A DNA stretch of 64,000 nucleotides from Shewanella holmiensis. GTDB lineage: Bacteria > Pseudomonadota > Gammaproteobacteria > Enterobacterales > Shewanellaceae. Of the stretch, positions 1-6,788 are shown piece by piece; position 1 is the first letter of the stretch, and each line of letters starts with the position of its first letter. The stretch lies in assembly GCF_025370255.1 (NCBI RefSeq), contig NZ_JAMTCD010000005.1:147376-211375 (forward strand). The letters run 5' to 3'. The translations under genes and the position numbers were made by a program. The notes under the pieces are model-generated. The model worked only from the letters and a program-made list of their open reading frames with translations, ran no database searches and had not been told where the DNA came from.

Positions 1-32
1 AATTGCACTTTATGAGGGCAACCTATTAATTA

Positions 33-527
33 TTAATTTACTTGCTCTAGTTCTACTAAAGCTTGTTCTGCGATATGCCAAGGTAGACGCCTGCCATTGG
101 CTTGCATCTGCTTATAGGCTGCTCGCGCTTGTTCGGTATTGATTTGCTGATGAACCACCAGTTGGCTTACTAGCCAAACTGTGCCTTTAACAATGGCAGC
201 TTCTTTTTCTGCTGCTTTTCTCAGTGCCATATCACCAGTCAGTAAAGGACACTGTTCTTGCTTTGCTAAAGCAAGGGCAAAACAATCGTTTCGGCTCGCT
301 TGGGTATAGGTCCCCGTTAGCTGCATGGCATACATCATTGATTCTGCAGAAACCTCTTTTAGCGCTAACCCTAAATCCAGAAGGTGGGGATGATCTTCTT
401 CAAGTTCTTCAACAAAAAGAATATCTGGCGTTGCAAAGTCATAGGGCAACTGAAACATTGCTTCCAGTAAACCACCTTCTTCCATGTCAATGAGGATATT
501 GGCATCACTAATTAGCAGCTGCTGCAC
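33..527 (-). CDS. PIN-domain protein, putative toxin/RNase partner of the overlapping XRE-ImmA gene
   Basis: A 164-residue protein with the layout of a PIN-domain nuclease: Asp8 in an N-terminal SDAN strand, Glu40/Glu41, Asp81 in a RND segment and Asp99 in a TGD motif, which together would form the acidic metal site. PIN proteins are usually RNases and often toxins of type II toxin-antitoxin pairs. Its start codon lies inside the end of the upstream XRE/ImmA-IrrE gene (20-bp overlap), so the two are probably translated together. A PIN gene next to an Xre-COG2856 gene is a recurrent predicted toxin-antitoxin arrangement. The toxin role is inference; the domain call is fairly firm. Confidence 0.75.
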   Translation of the reverse strand: MQQLLISDANILIDMEEGGLLEAMFQLPYDFATPDILFVEELEEDHPHLLDLGLALKEVSAESMMYAMQLTGTYTQASRNDCFALALAKQEQCPLLTGDMALRKAAEKEAAIVKGTVWLVSQLVVHQQINTEQARAAYKQMQANGRRLPWHIAEQALVELEQVN

Positions 528-1611
528 GGCTAGCCTCCTGAGCTAACTGTGCTTGAGTCGGCACCTCCAACTTTCGTTCTTTACGAAAGCTAGAAACAGA
601 CATGCCAAGTAACTCTGCAGCTTTTGACTCCCCTATGTATTCTTCACCTAAAGCACGATATACCAACTGCTTATGTAGATAAGTCGATTCATGAGGGTAT
701 GCTTTTCCTGGCTCCTCCGTTCGCCAGCCATTTTTGCTAAACAGCATAAATAGGTTTTTCTGAGTCGCAGGCGTAATTATTCCACATTGGCCAGCTCGAA
801 ACAGTGCCGCTAGCATGCTAATACCGTATTCGTGCTTTAGCATCAGTAATTCACGCGGTTCAATATGACGGCGCTTTTCACCCAAGTGTTCAATAAGTGA
901 TTGGGTAGGTAAAAGAAATGCACCAGCAAAGGCATTACAAGCCTTCTCCTCATCAATCCCTTCAGCTAAACGACCATGCACGACTAAGTGCCCAAGTTCA
1001 TGGGCCAAGGTGAAGCGCTGACGGTCACCACTTTGGGCGGTAGAGATCACCACTACAGGAGTGCTACCAATCTTGCCCGCTAAACCGTCAAACTTCTTAT
1101 CTGTTTCCACATCCGTGGTAATAATCATCACGCCCTTAGCTTCGAGGGTATCGATCATATCGTGAATAGGGTTTAGCCCTAGCTCCCAAGCATGGCGCAT
1201 CTGAATAGCCAAGTCTTCCGCTTGTTCTAAGCTAAAGATTTGTTCTGGAAGTTCATCAGGTAGAGCAAACTCAGGGATCGGTTTTACCGAGTCCGGATAA
1301 AGCTCTAAGAGCTCCTGCCAGCGTTCAGCTTGGTCTAATACGTCACCATTGATTCGGTCTAACACTTTCTTTGGTGTGCTCGCACGCTTGCGGTACTCAA
1401 CACCCTCTAACTTCACCTTGGTCGGCCGAAAGAAGTACTCGCTGCGCACATCTAGCGCTTTTGCAAGCTTAAGCAAGTTTGAAGATGAGGGCATAGTTGT
1501 ACCATGTTCGTACTTTTTAATAGCGTTAGCGGACAGGCCAACTTCGCTAGCTAATGCACTCATTGATAGCCCAGCAGCCTTACGGGCTCGTTCTAAGCGT
1601 TCTGCAAACAT
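508..1611 (-). CDS. XRE-family regulator with ImmA/IrrE metallopeptidase domain
   Basis: A 367-residue two-domain protein. Residues 1-60 form an XRE-type helix-turn-helix (GLSMSALASEVGLSANAIKKYE). Residues 130-240 carry the ImmA/IrrE peptidase with HELGH at 204-208 and a downstream EKACNAFAGAFLLP segment that supplies the third metal ligand. The last 60 residues hold a further possible helix-turn-helix (ESKAAELLGMSVSSFRK). ImmA/IrrE peptidases cleave repressors during phage, ICE or stress responses. The stop overlaps the PIN gene start, suggesting one operon in which this protein acts as regulator or antitoxin. A 6-bp-arm inverted repeat just upstream may be its operator. Confidence 0.85.
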   Translation of the reverse strand: MFAERLERARKAAGLSMSALASEVGLSANAIKKYEHGTTMPSSSNLLKLAKALDVRSEYFFRPTKVKLEGVEYRKRASTPKKVLDRINGDVLDQAERWQELLELYPDSVKPIPEFALPDELPEQIFSLEQAEDLAIQMRHAWELGLNPIHDMIDTLEAKGVMIITTDVETDKKFDGLAGKIGSTPVVVISTAQSGDRQRFTLAHELGHLVVHGRLAEGIDEEKACNAFAGAFLLPTQSLIEHLGEKRRHIEPRELLMLKHEYGISMLAALFRAGQCGIITPATQKNLFMLFSKNGWRTEEPGKAYPHESTYLHKQLVYRALGEEYIGESKAAELLGMSVSSFRKERKLEVPTQAQLAQEASRAAAAN

Positions 1612-1644
1612 GGTATCCTCTCAAACAACAGATTGGTTTATAAA

Positions 1645-1662
1645 AATCACTAAACTGTGATT
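1645..1662. promoter_or_regulatory. Inverted repeat upstream of the XRE-ImmA gene, candidate operator
   Basis: AATCAC and GTGATT form perfect 6-bp arms around a 6-nt spacer, 34 bp before the regulator's start codon. XRE proteins commonly bind such dyads in their own promoter. Inference from position only. Confidence 0.4.
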
Positions 1663-1829
1663 AATATAAACCTAACTACCTTTATTTACCACCTAAAGTA
1701 GTTTTCTAATCCTCTTATTTTGCATCATCTTTTTTTGAGTTTCGCTTCTATATCGTACTTAAACAGCAACAATTCATGCAATGGTATTATCAATTAAAGG
1801 CCATAACAGAGAATTATAACTGTCTGCAC

Positions 1830-2039
1830 TTACCTCCATGTATTAAGTACTTGAGTCTGTAAATCCCGCTCTTCTATCCTTTCTAAAATCCAATCTTGCA
1901 CTTCACTCTCTACCCAGGCAACAGCTCTTGCCCCGAGGCTTACAGGCTTTGGAAAGGTTTTATCGGCAATATAGTTATAAATAGTTGAGCGTCCTAGCCC
2001 AGTGCAATCCATCACTTCTTTTAGTTTAATTAGTCTCAT
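1830..2039 (-). CDS. AlpA-family DNA-binding regulator
   Basis: A 69-residue protein of the AlpA/MerR-like phage regulator type. It has an N-terminal helix-turn-helix (MRLIKLKEVMDCTGLGRSTIYNYI), then the conserved FPKPVSLGARAVAWVESEVQDW stretch typical of these proteins. AlpA proteins activate integrase or excision genes of P4-like satellites and genomic islands, or act as excisionases. It is transcribed away from the RadC-like gene, and the 137-bp gap between them must hold both promoters. The family call is strong; the target within this island is unknown. Confidence 0.88.
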   Translation of the reverse strand: MRLIKLKEVMDCTGLGRSTIYNYIADKTFPKPVSLGARAVAWVESEVQDWILERIEERDLQTQVLNTWR

Positions 2040-2176
2040 TGTGAATACCTCATGTTTGATTCACAACATGGGGAACACTGGTAAATTTTAACTTTGCAGA
2101 TCATCATTCTCGAACGAATTTCAGGTATATATCACCTATGTGCATAAGCAAACTAACTCATCAAAGGAACCTCGTT

Positions 2177-2653
2177 ATGCACAAAAAATCAAATACAAAC
2201 TCGAGTGAAGCTTGGCCATTAACCTCTTTAGAAATTCTTCAAAGTGCCGCCAACATCATTGCCGAAAAACTTAACCATCAAGACGCATACACCAATCCAC
2301 AGACAACTAAAGACTTTCTGACATATAAGCTAGGCGGTTATGAACGGGAGGTATTTGGGGTAATGATGCTCAACAGCCAACATCAACTGATTGAATTTCG
2401 TGAGTTGTTCTTTGGAACCATTGACGCTGCCAGTGTTTATCCAAGAGAAGTAGTAAAAGCGGTACTTGAAGTAAACGCCGCAGCAGTGATCTTTTCCCAC
2501 AATCACCCTTCCGGTGAGTCTGAGCCTTCTCAAGCAGATAAGCTGATCACAAAGAAGTTAATTGATGCTTTGGGGTTAATAGATGTCAGGGTCTTAGACC
2601 ACATTGTCGTAGGACAATCGCCGGTATCTTTCGCTGAACGAGGGTTAATATAG
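2177..2653 (+). CDS. RadC/JAB-domain protein, island type
   Basis: A 158-residue RadC-like protein containing only the JAB/MPN domain. The JAMM metal motif is visible as H108-N-H110-P-S-G with Asp121 eleven residues later. The ATG at 2177 is preferred over the upstream in-frame start at 2138 because AAAGGA lies 9 bp before it. Chromosomal RadC is about 220 residues with an N-terminal HhH region; short versions like this are frequent on integrative elements and prophages, often next to regulators and DUF2787 genes as here. Biochemical function is not established; a DNA-repair role should not be assumed. Confidence 0.88.
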   Translation: MHKKSNTNSSEAWPLTSLEILQSAANIIAEKLNHQDAYTNPQTTKDFLTYKLGGYEREVFGVMMLNSQHQLIEFRELFFGTIDAASVYPREVVKAVLEVNAAAVIFSHNHPSGESEPSQADKLITKKLIDALGLIDVRVLDHIVVGQSPVSFAERGLI

Positions 2654-2709
2654 CCTAGACCTCAATACCACTAGTATACATTTTAGATTTGGATATTAAG
2701 GAGCTCATC

Positions 2710-3072
2710 ATGATTGAATTTACTGACAGCTTTTCTCAAGCTTGTGTGGCTGAAGCCTGTGCCGCTTTCCCTGACTTAAGAAAGCGTTTAATGGTTGAAC
2801 TGATTTTACCGATGTTTGCAAGGCCGCTTGATCCTGCTGGTAATCAGGCAGGAAAGCCTATTGTTAAACCCAACTCTTATTTGCAAAAAACGGTGTTGTT
2901 TGTTGCAGCTAGAGATTTGATTGACCACTTACCCAAAGAGATTGGTTTTTGCCGCTTTACTTGTCACTGTAATGAACACGGTCAGCCTACTGACGTGTGG
3001 CAACGTACCATCAATGGGGTCTATTACAACCACGGTGATAATCAACAACCTAACTGGTGTGTTCACACCTAG
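2710..3072 (+). CDS. Hypothetical protein of the island, 120 residues
   Basis: I do not recognise a family. The protein is soluble, without membrane segment or signal peptide. It has an aromatic and Cys/His-containing C-terminal half (GFCRFTCHCNEHGQP, then NGVYYNHGDNQQPNWCVHT). The cluster of three Cys and several His could bind a metal, but this is speculation. The start at 2710 is chosen because AAGGAG lies 6 bp upstream; a TTG at 2689 has no such site. It sits 56 bp after the RadC-like gene and reads the same way, so co-transcription is likely. Confidence 0.65.
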   Translation: MIEFTDSFSQACVAEACAAFPDLRKRLMVELILPMFARPLDPAGNQAGKPIVKPNSYLQKTVLFVAARDLIDHLPKEIGFCRFTCHCNEHGQPTDVWQRTINGVYYNHGDNQQPNWCVHT

Positions 3073-3190
3073 ACTTTAAATCTTTTTTCAACATACATCC
3101 TCATCATTTCACGATTTATATCAATCACTTCATACAAGTCCACCAGCAGCATCACACGGACTTAAATCACAATTTCAAGGACTTACTATC

Positions 3191-3490
3191 ATGACAATGA
3201 TACAAGCTTCTACGCCTCATCAGTGGGGCTTAAAACGCAGTATTACACCGCGCTTTGGTGCAAGGTTAATATTACAAGGTAGTCGTTTAGATTTTCTGTG
3301 GGACCGTTCTGGGTTCATAGGTAATTTTAGCGAAGAACAAGGACAACGGCTCAACGATGCATTCCCTGAATTTATCAAGCAACTTGAAAACCAGGTGTCT
3401 GTTGGGAAACTCGATGCTCGTCAGCAACGCTGCGTAAATTTACAACATGCAGGCTTCATCTGTGAAGCCGATACCTTAGGCAGTCACTGA
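3191..3490 (+). CDS. Hypothetical protein of the island, 99 residues
   Basis: No family recognised. The middle resembles a beta-rich fold (RFGARLILQGSRLDFLWDRSGFIGNF) followed by an amphipathic helix with many charged residues. A ribosome site (AAGGAC) lies 10 bp before the ATG. It continues the rightward run radC-like, 120-residue gene, this gene, DUF2787, integrase, and is probably part of the conserved backbone of this island type rather than variable cargo. Being an ORF in a compact same-strand array with a plausible ribosome site is the main support. Confidence 0.6.
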   Translation: MTMIQASTPHQWGLKRSITPRFGARLILQGSRLDFLWDRSGFIGNFSEEQGQRLNDAFPEFIKQLENQVSVGKLDARQQRCVNLQHAGFICEADTLGSH

Positions 3491-3616
3491 TACCTGTATA
3501 TCGCAATTTATCCCATACCAGCCAAAGATAAGCTTATTAGCTTCAACAATTAGTCACACCGCTTGAACATCGATATCACTCTCAAATCATCTCGTCATTA
3601 ATACAGCATAACGCCC

Positions 3617-3652
3617 CTCCTCCTGACCATGCCATGCATGTGTCAGAGGGAG
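3617..3652 (+). repeat. Strong hairpin in the leader of the DUF2787 gene
   Basis: Positions 3617-3627 pair with 3642-3652 over 11 bp with one mismatch and one G-U pair; the loop of 14 nt contains the palindrome ATGCAT. It lies 35 bp before the DUF2787 start codon. It could be an attenuator, an RNA stability element or a site acted on as single-stranded DNA; the sequence alone does not decide. Confidence 0.5.
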
Positions 3653-3686
3653 AGTGACGGTAATTTTTACTAAAAGGAAACACGCT

Positions 3687-4100
3687 ATGACAATTCAATT
3701 TAACAAGAACCAAAGGCCAGCAGTACCCGCACGCCTCTATGGCGTTCTAGCCAAAGAGCTTAAAAATACTAACCCAAGTAATGCTAATGCAATTACGTTG
3801 AATTTTAGAGATCCAGATTACAGTGCTGAATCGGGTGGCTATCACCCTGTAGAAGTTAGATTAGAAAAGCAGAATGAAATCTGGCGCATGATCTACATGA
3901 CCGATTTTGCCTTTCAAGGTCAACCCTATCCCGAGTTAGCTAAAGAGATTGATATCTGCTTTAACTCTCATCAGGTTTATAGCGCTTTCAGTGGTTGGCT
4001 CAATCCACATCACGGTAAAGAGCTGGTGGACTTATTCATTAAAAACTTTATCAGTTATTACGCCATGGATGCCTATCAAGTCGAAGTGTCACTGGATTAG
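3687..4100 (+). CDS. DUF2787 family protein
   Basis: A 137-residue protein matching what I know of DUF2787, a family found on Vibrio and Shewanella integrative elements. The hallmark stretches are present: ITLNFRDPDYSAESGGYHPVE, then TDFAFQGQPYPELAKEID and SGWL, NFISYY. Function of the family is unknown. The ATG at 3687 follows AAAGGA at a proper distance; an in-frame start at 3654 adds a non-conserved tail. It lies between the unknown small genes and the recombinase. The 3' end is followed by one copy of a 15-bp direct repeat. Confidence 0.87.
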   Translation: MTIQFNKNQRPAVPARLYGVLAKELKNTNPSNANAITLNFRDPDYSAESGGYHPVEVRLEKQNEIWRMIYMTDFAFQGQPYPELAKEIDICFNSHQVYSAFSGWLNPHHGKELVDLFIKNFISYYAMDAYQVEVSLD

Positions 4101-4116
4101 TCATCTTGCTAATCCA

Positions 4117-4131
4117 AGTTCCCATATTGGT
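4117..4131. repeat. 15-bp direct repeat, left copy, next to the recombinase gene
   Basis: AGTTCCCATATTGGT occurs here and again exactly at 6479-6493. This left copy is also half of an inverted repeat: GTTCCC at 4118-4123 faces GGGAAC at 4137-4142 across 13 bp, which has the shape of a tyrosine-recombinase core site. It lies 91 bp before the recombinase start. Confidence 0.55.
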
Positions 4132-4221
4132 AAAACGGGAACAAGCAACCCCTTACACAATGGGCCTTTGCCAAACCAAAGTGCCCAAAACATCGATATA
4201 GCAGAAAAAAGGAACTTGCCC

Positions 4222-4782
4222 ATGTCTGAAGTTCAAGCTGTAAAAGATCATGATACGGTTAAACTCATTAGCTTCTTACTTGAGCGACAGTTTAGCCAAC
4301 AACTCGCCGATGTCTGGAATATCGGCCTTAATCTCGCCCTTAGGATCTCTGACCTACTTTCTATTAAGTTTGATGATATTCACGGTGATAGGCTCATAAT
4401 TAAGGAATCTAAAACCGGCAAAATCGCCAACATTAAACTCAACTCAAAAACGCTAGAACGGATACAGCGTATTCGGCGCGAGCATCCTAACCACATTTAC
4501 CTGTTTCAATCCTACCGAAACCAAAGAGCGAAGCACATCAAAGCCGCGCCCTTATCACGTCGCTATATCTGTCGAGCCCTAGCGATGATTGGGGAAGAGC
4601 TCAAAATCGCCTTAGGCACCCACTCGATGCGCAAAACACGAGGTTATCTGCTGTATCAACAAACCAAAGACATTGGTCGAGTAATGAAGATGCTCAGGCA
4701 TAGCGCAGAAGAAACCACCCTACGCTATATCGGAATTGAGCAGGACGATATCGATAAGGATTTTGTCGAGCTGGAAATCTAA
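4222..4782 (+). CDS. Compact tyrosine recombinase (catalytic domain only)
   Basis: A 186-residue site-specific recombinase consisting of the C-terminal catalytic domain alone; usual phage integrases are 320-420 residues with arm-binding and core-binding domains. The full active-site set is visible: Arg41 (LALRISDLL), Lys64/67, His134-x-x-Arg137 (HSMRKTRG), His160 (LRHSAEETTLRYIG) and nucleophile Tyr169. The ATG at 4222 has AAAGGA 8 bp upstream; the long upstream extension to 3949 overlaps DUF2787 in another frame and is rejected. Such small integrases resemble those on conjugative plasmids and ICE, or FimB/FimE-type invertases. It likely acts on sites within or at the ends of this element. 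Confidence 0.87.
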   Translation: MSEVQAVKDHDTVKLISFLLERQFSQQLADVWNIGLNLALRISDLLSIKFDDIHGDRLIIKESKTGKIANIKLNSKTLERIQRIRREHPNHIYLFQSYRNQRAKHIKAAPLSRRYICRALAMIGEELKIALGTHSMRKTRGYLLYQQTKDIGRVMKMLRHSAEETTLRYIGIEQDDIDKDFVELEI

Positions 4783-4937
4783 TCCTCGCTTATCGCTTAG
4801 AGAATAGCGCCTCATTTTTACAATCCTCATTAGACACCATCAACACGAACACATGCAGCCTTACCTAAGGCTTTATGGCGTTATGGCTTGTCACAATTGT
4901 CAACAGCAAGATAGAGTTCTATCTAAGGAAAACATTT

Positions 4938-5660
4938 ATGCAAGTATTACTACTTGGCGATCATCTCGTCACCAATATCGACGCTTTCGGCTTAACCGAA
5001 CACCATGGCCTCTATATCGGCCGTGGCAATGTGATTCACTTATCTAAACAGGGCATCATCGAAGAAATCGATCTGCAGCAATTTGCGGGTGGCCATAAGA
5101 TCAGAGTGAAAAAGTCCAGCTTGTTTCCCCATCAAGCTATTGAGCTAGCGCGCAGTCAACTGGGTCACAGCCCATACGGCGTTGCTACGAACAATTGTGA
5201 GCAGTTCGTCAACGAATGCTTAGAAGGGAGTCGCACCTCCAATCAGGTGAGTAATCTCACCCACATTGCGCTGCAAGGCTCTGCCAGAGTAGGCTTACTG
5301 GGAAGCACTGCGTCGAAGTTGGCCACGGGGACTGTCGCAAACGTCGTGTTAGCCTCTACCGCCGCTAAGATGACCGGTGAATACCTTGGGCTACCCGATA
5401 ACGTCAACACACTGCTAGGGACACCTGGAGATCTTGTTGCTAAACCTGCCGAATGCCTACTAAAAGGCACCACGCAAACCCTGAGTGAGAGTTATGATTG
5501 CTTAAGCCAAGGTGAGATTGCCGATGCAGGTATCAAGTTTGTTACAGGCAGTTTAGAAACTGGCTTAAACACAATGTTGACTACTGCAGAAGTGGGCATC
5601 AATGGCGTAAAGGCCGGTGCAGAGCTGATATCCGATGTATGGCAATGGCTAAGGTCATAA
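4938..5660 (+). CDS. LRAT-like (NlpC/P60-related) acyltransferase or hydrolase protein
   Basis: A 240-residue protein whose first 100 residues have the LRAT signature: His22/His23 in EHHGLYIG, His34 in NVIHL, and Cys87 in NNCEQF. In LRAT-fold enzymes the His-His-Cys set carries acyl groups through a thioester. The C-terminal 140 residues are rich in Ala, Gly and Thr with hydrophobic helices (GLLGSTASKLATGTVANVVLASTAAK), which suggests membrane contact. The ATG at 4938 follows AAGGA; an upstream start at 4875 is less likely. Bacterial LRAT-like genes are common on mobile elements, but their substrate is generally unknown. It is the clearest cargo gene of the module. Confidence 0.78.
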   Translation: MQVLLLGDHLVTNIDAFGLTEHHGLYIGRGNVIHLSKQGIIEEIDLQQFAGGHKIRVKKSSLFPHQAIELARSQLGHSPYGVATNNCEQFVNECLEGSRTSNQVSNLTHIALQGSARVGLLGSTASKLATGTVANVVLASTAAKMTGEYLGLPDNVNTLLGTPGDLVAKPAECLLKGTTQTLSESYDCLSQGEIADAGIKFVTGSLETGLNTMLTTAEVGINGVKAGAELISDVWQWLRS

Positions 5661-5682
5661 TTATTGGAGTCATCTCTATTAA

Positions 5683-5713
5683 CAACGAAGCGGCCCTCAA
5701 GCCGCTATCGTTG
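5683..5713 (+). terminator. Hairpin after the LRAT-like gene
   Basis: CAACGAAGCGGC pairs with GCCGCTATCGTTG (one bulge) around a CCTCAA loop, 22 bp after the stop codon. There is no clean T-run, so termination may be weak or convergent with the leftward Gp2-like gene. Confidence 0.45.
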
Positions 5714-5796
5714 ACATACTTAAGGACCAATACAGGTCCCAAAGCTAAGCACCTTTATTTTTTTAGCTTAAACCTTAAGACGTTAATCACTCTACA

Positions 5797-6474
5797 TCAC
5801 ACTCCAATACGACTGCAGCCGAATGAACGTGTTCTATCACCATAATGCTTAGTCTCTAACTTGGCCAGATAACTCAAGCGAAAGAAAGCACTCGCAAAGG
5901 TTTGCGGATAATTCGGTGCATTACGTTTGAAATAGTAAACTGGCGTATCCTCAGGGAAATGGACTAAATGCCGAGTACTGTAATCATCGAGCCCTAAAGC
6001 ACTGGCCCAGGCTTCAACAATCTTAGTACTCAAGTTTTGACCACTTCGATTGTAATTACCGAGATGGTTATAAGCATCGTTATTGAGGAAGATAGAGATA
6101 TGGTAATGGTCTGTATCTGCACATGCTCGCTCCCTTGCCCAAATATAACGCAGAGTACAAGGATGCACCCGTTTACCCTCACGGCCCTTGATTAACCTAT
6201 CATGCTGGATTTTGGCATCCAGAGATTTAAAGAACTTGCTGATCACCGTGGAATCGAAGGCCATTGGCGAATCAGGGATATTGACTAGGCTAGGAAGATG
6301 CAAATCAAACCTCACCATAAAGGTACGAGGGTGCTCATTCAGAGCAGCCTGTAAGGTCTGTAAAATAGCGTTTAAGTATTCAGCACTGAGTGGTCTTGGA
6401 TAAACATTGAGGCCTTGGTATTGCCCATTGCTGATGACGGTAAGGTTAGTGTTAGAGATGTGACGTTTTGACAT
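5797..6474 (-). CDS. Inovirus Gp2 / YagK-YfjJ C-terminal domain protein, HUH-type replication protein candidate
   Basis: A 225-residue protein of the YagK/YfjJ (inovirus-type Gp2) family that is common on gammaproteobacterial islands. The replication-initiator-like motifs are visible: His123-Tyr-His125 followed by a hydrophobic strand (HYHISIFLN), and a late Tyr202-Leu-Ala-Lys205 in SYLAKLETK, which resembles the YxxK nucleophile motif of rolling-circle initiators; the C-terminal DRTRSFGCSR is also typical. It probably nicks DNA at an origin in or near the island. The gene is convergent with the LRAT-like gene and is preceded by the right copy of the 15-bp repeat and by two hairpins. Confidence 0.8.
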   Translation of the reverse strand: MSKRHISNTNLTVISNGQYQGLNVYPRPLSAEYLNAILQTLQAALNEHPRTFMVRFDLHLPSLVNIPDSPMAFDSTVISKFFKSLDAKIQHDRLIKGREGKRVHPCTLRYIWARERACADTDHYHISIFLNNDAYNHLGNYNRSGQNLSTKIVEAWASALGLDDYSTRHLVHFPEDTPVYYFKRNAPNYPQTFASAFFRLSYLAKLETKHYGDRTRSFGCSRIGV

Positions 6475-6478
6475 CTTG

Positions 6479-6493
6479 AGTTCCCATATTGGT
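6479..6493. repeat. 15-bp direct repeat, right copy, upstream of the Gp2-like gene
   Basis: An exact copy of AGTTCCCATATTGGT from 4117-4131, 2,362 bp away. It overlaps the ribosome-binding region of the leftward Gp2-like gene. The two copies bracket recombinase, LRAT-like and Gp2-like genes. Confidence 0.55.
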
Positions 6494-6566
6494 TAAGTTA
6501 CATAACGTATGGGGTTTGTGTAATTTATAACTCAAAAGCCCTAAAGGGCTTGATATCACTTGCAAA

Positions 6567-6595
6567 GGTTAGCTCGCCTATGGTGGTAGCTAACC
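6567..6595. repeat. 8-bp-arm hairpin upstream of the HUH-like gene
   Basis: Perfect 8-bp arms GGTTAGCT/AGCTAACC with a 13-nt loop. Rolling-circle nick sites are often in such a hairpin next to the initiator gene. No nick motif is recognised. Confidence 0.4.
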
Positions 6596-6788
6596 CTGTA
6601 TGTTCATGGGTAAGGTAGTGTTAGAGATACTGGTTGAAGGTATACTAATGAGTGGTAGGTATGACTACAGACTAATAGTATTAACAAACAGACAATCGCA
6701 ATAACTGAAATCCCCGTCAATCATTGAGCAGTAGATCGGGTAAACAAGGGCGATAAGATCTCACATCGCTCGACAATTAAACGACCAT

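Larger units (their letters stand above)
6475..6788. other. Gap of 314 bp with repeat copy and two hairpins, candidate origin/regulatory region
   Basis: No gene seen. It holds the 15-bp repeat (6479-6493), a short hairpin (AAGCCC/GGGCTT, 6538-6551), and a stronger one: GGTTAGCT (6567-6574) pairs with AGCTAACC (6588-6595) around a 13-nt loop. It lies directly upstream of the HUH-like gene, where an origin for its nickase would be expected. The origin role is inference. Confidence 0.45.

Noticed and set aside
3949..4221. N-terminal extension of the tyrosine recombinase
   Set aside because: It overlaps the DUF2787 gene in another frame and lacks recombinase features; AAAGGA marks the ATG at 4222.
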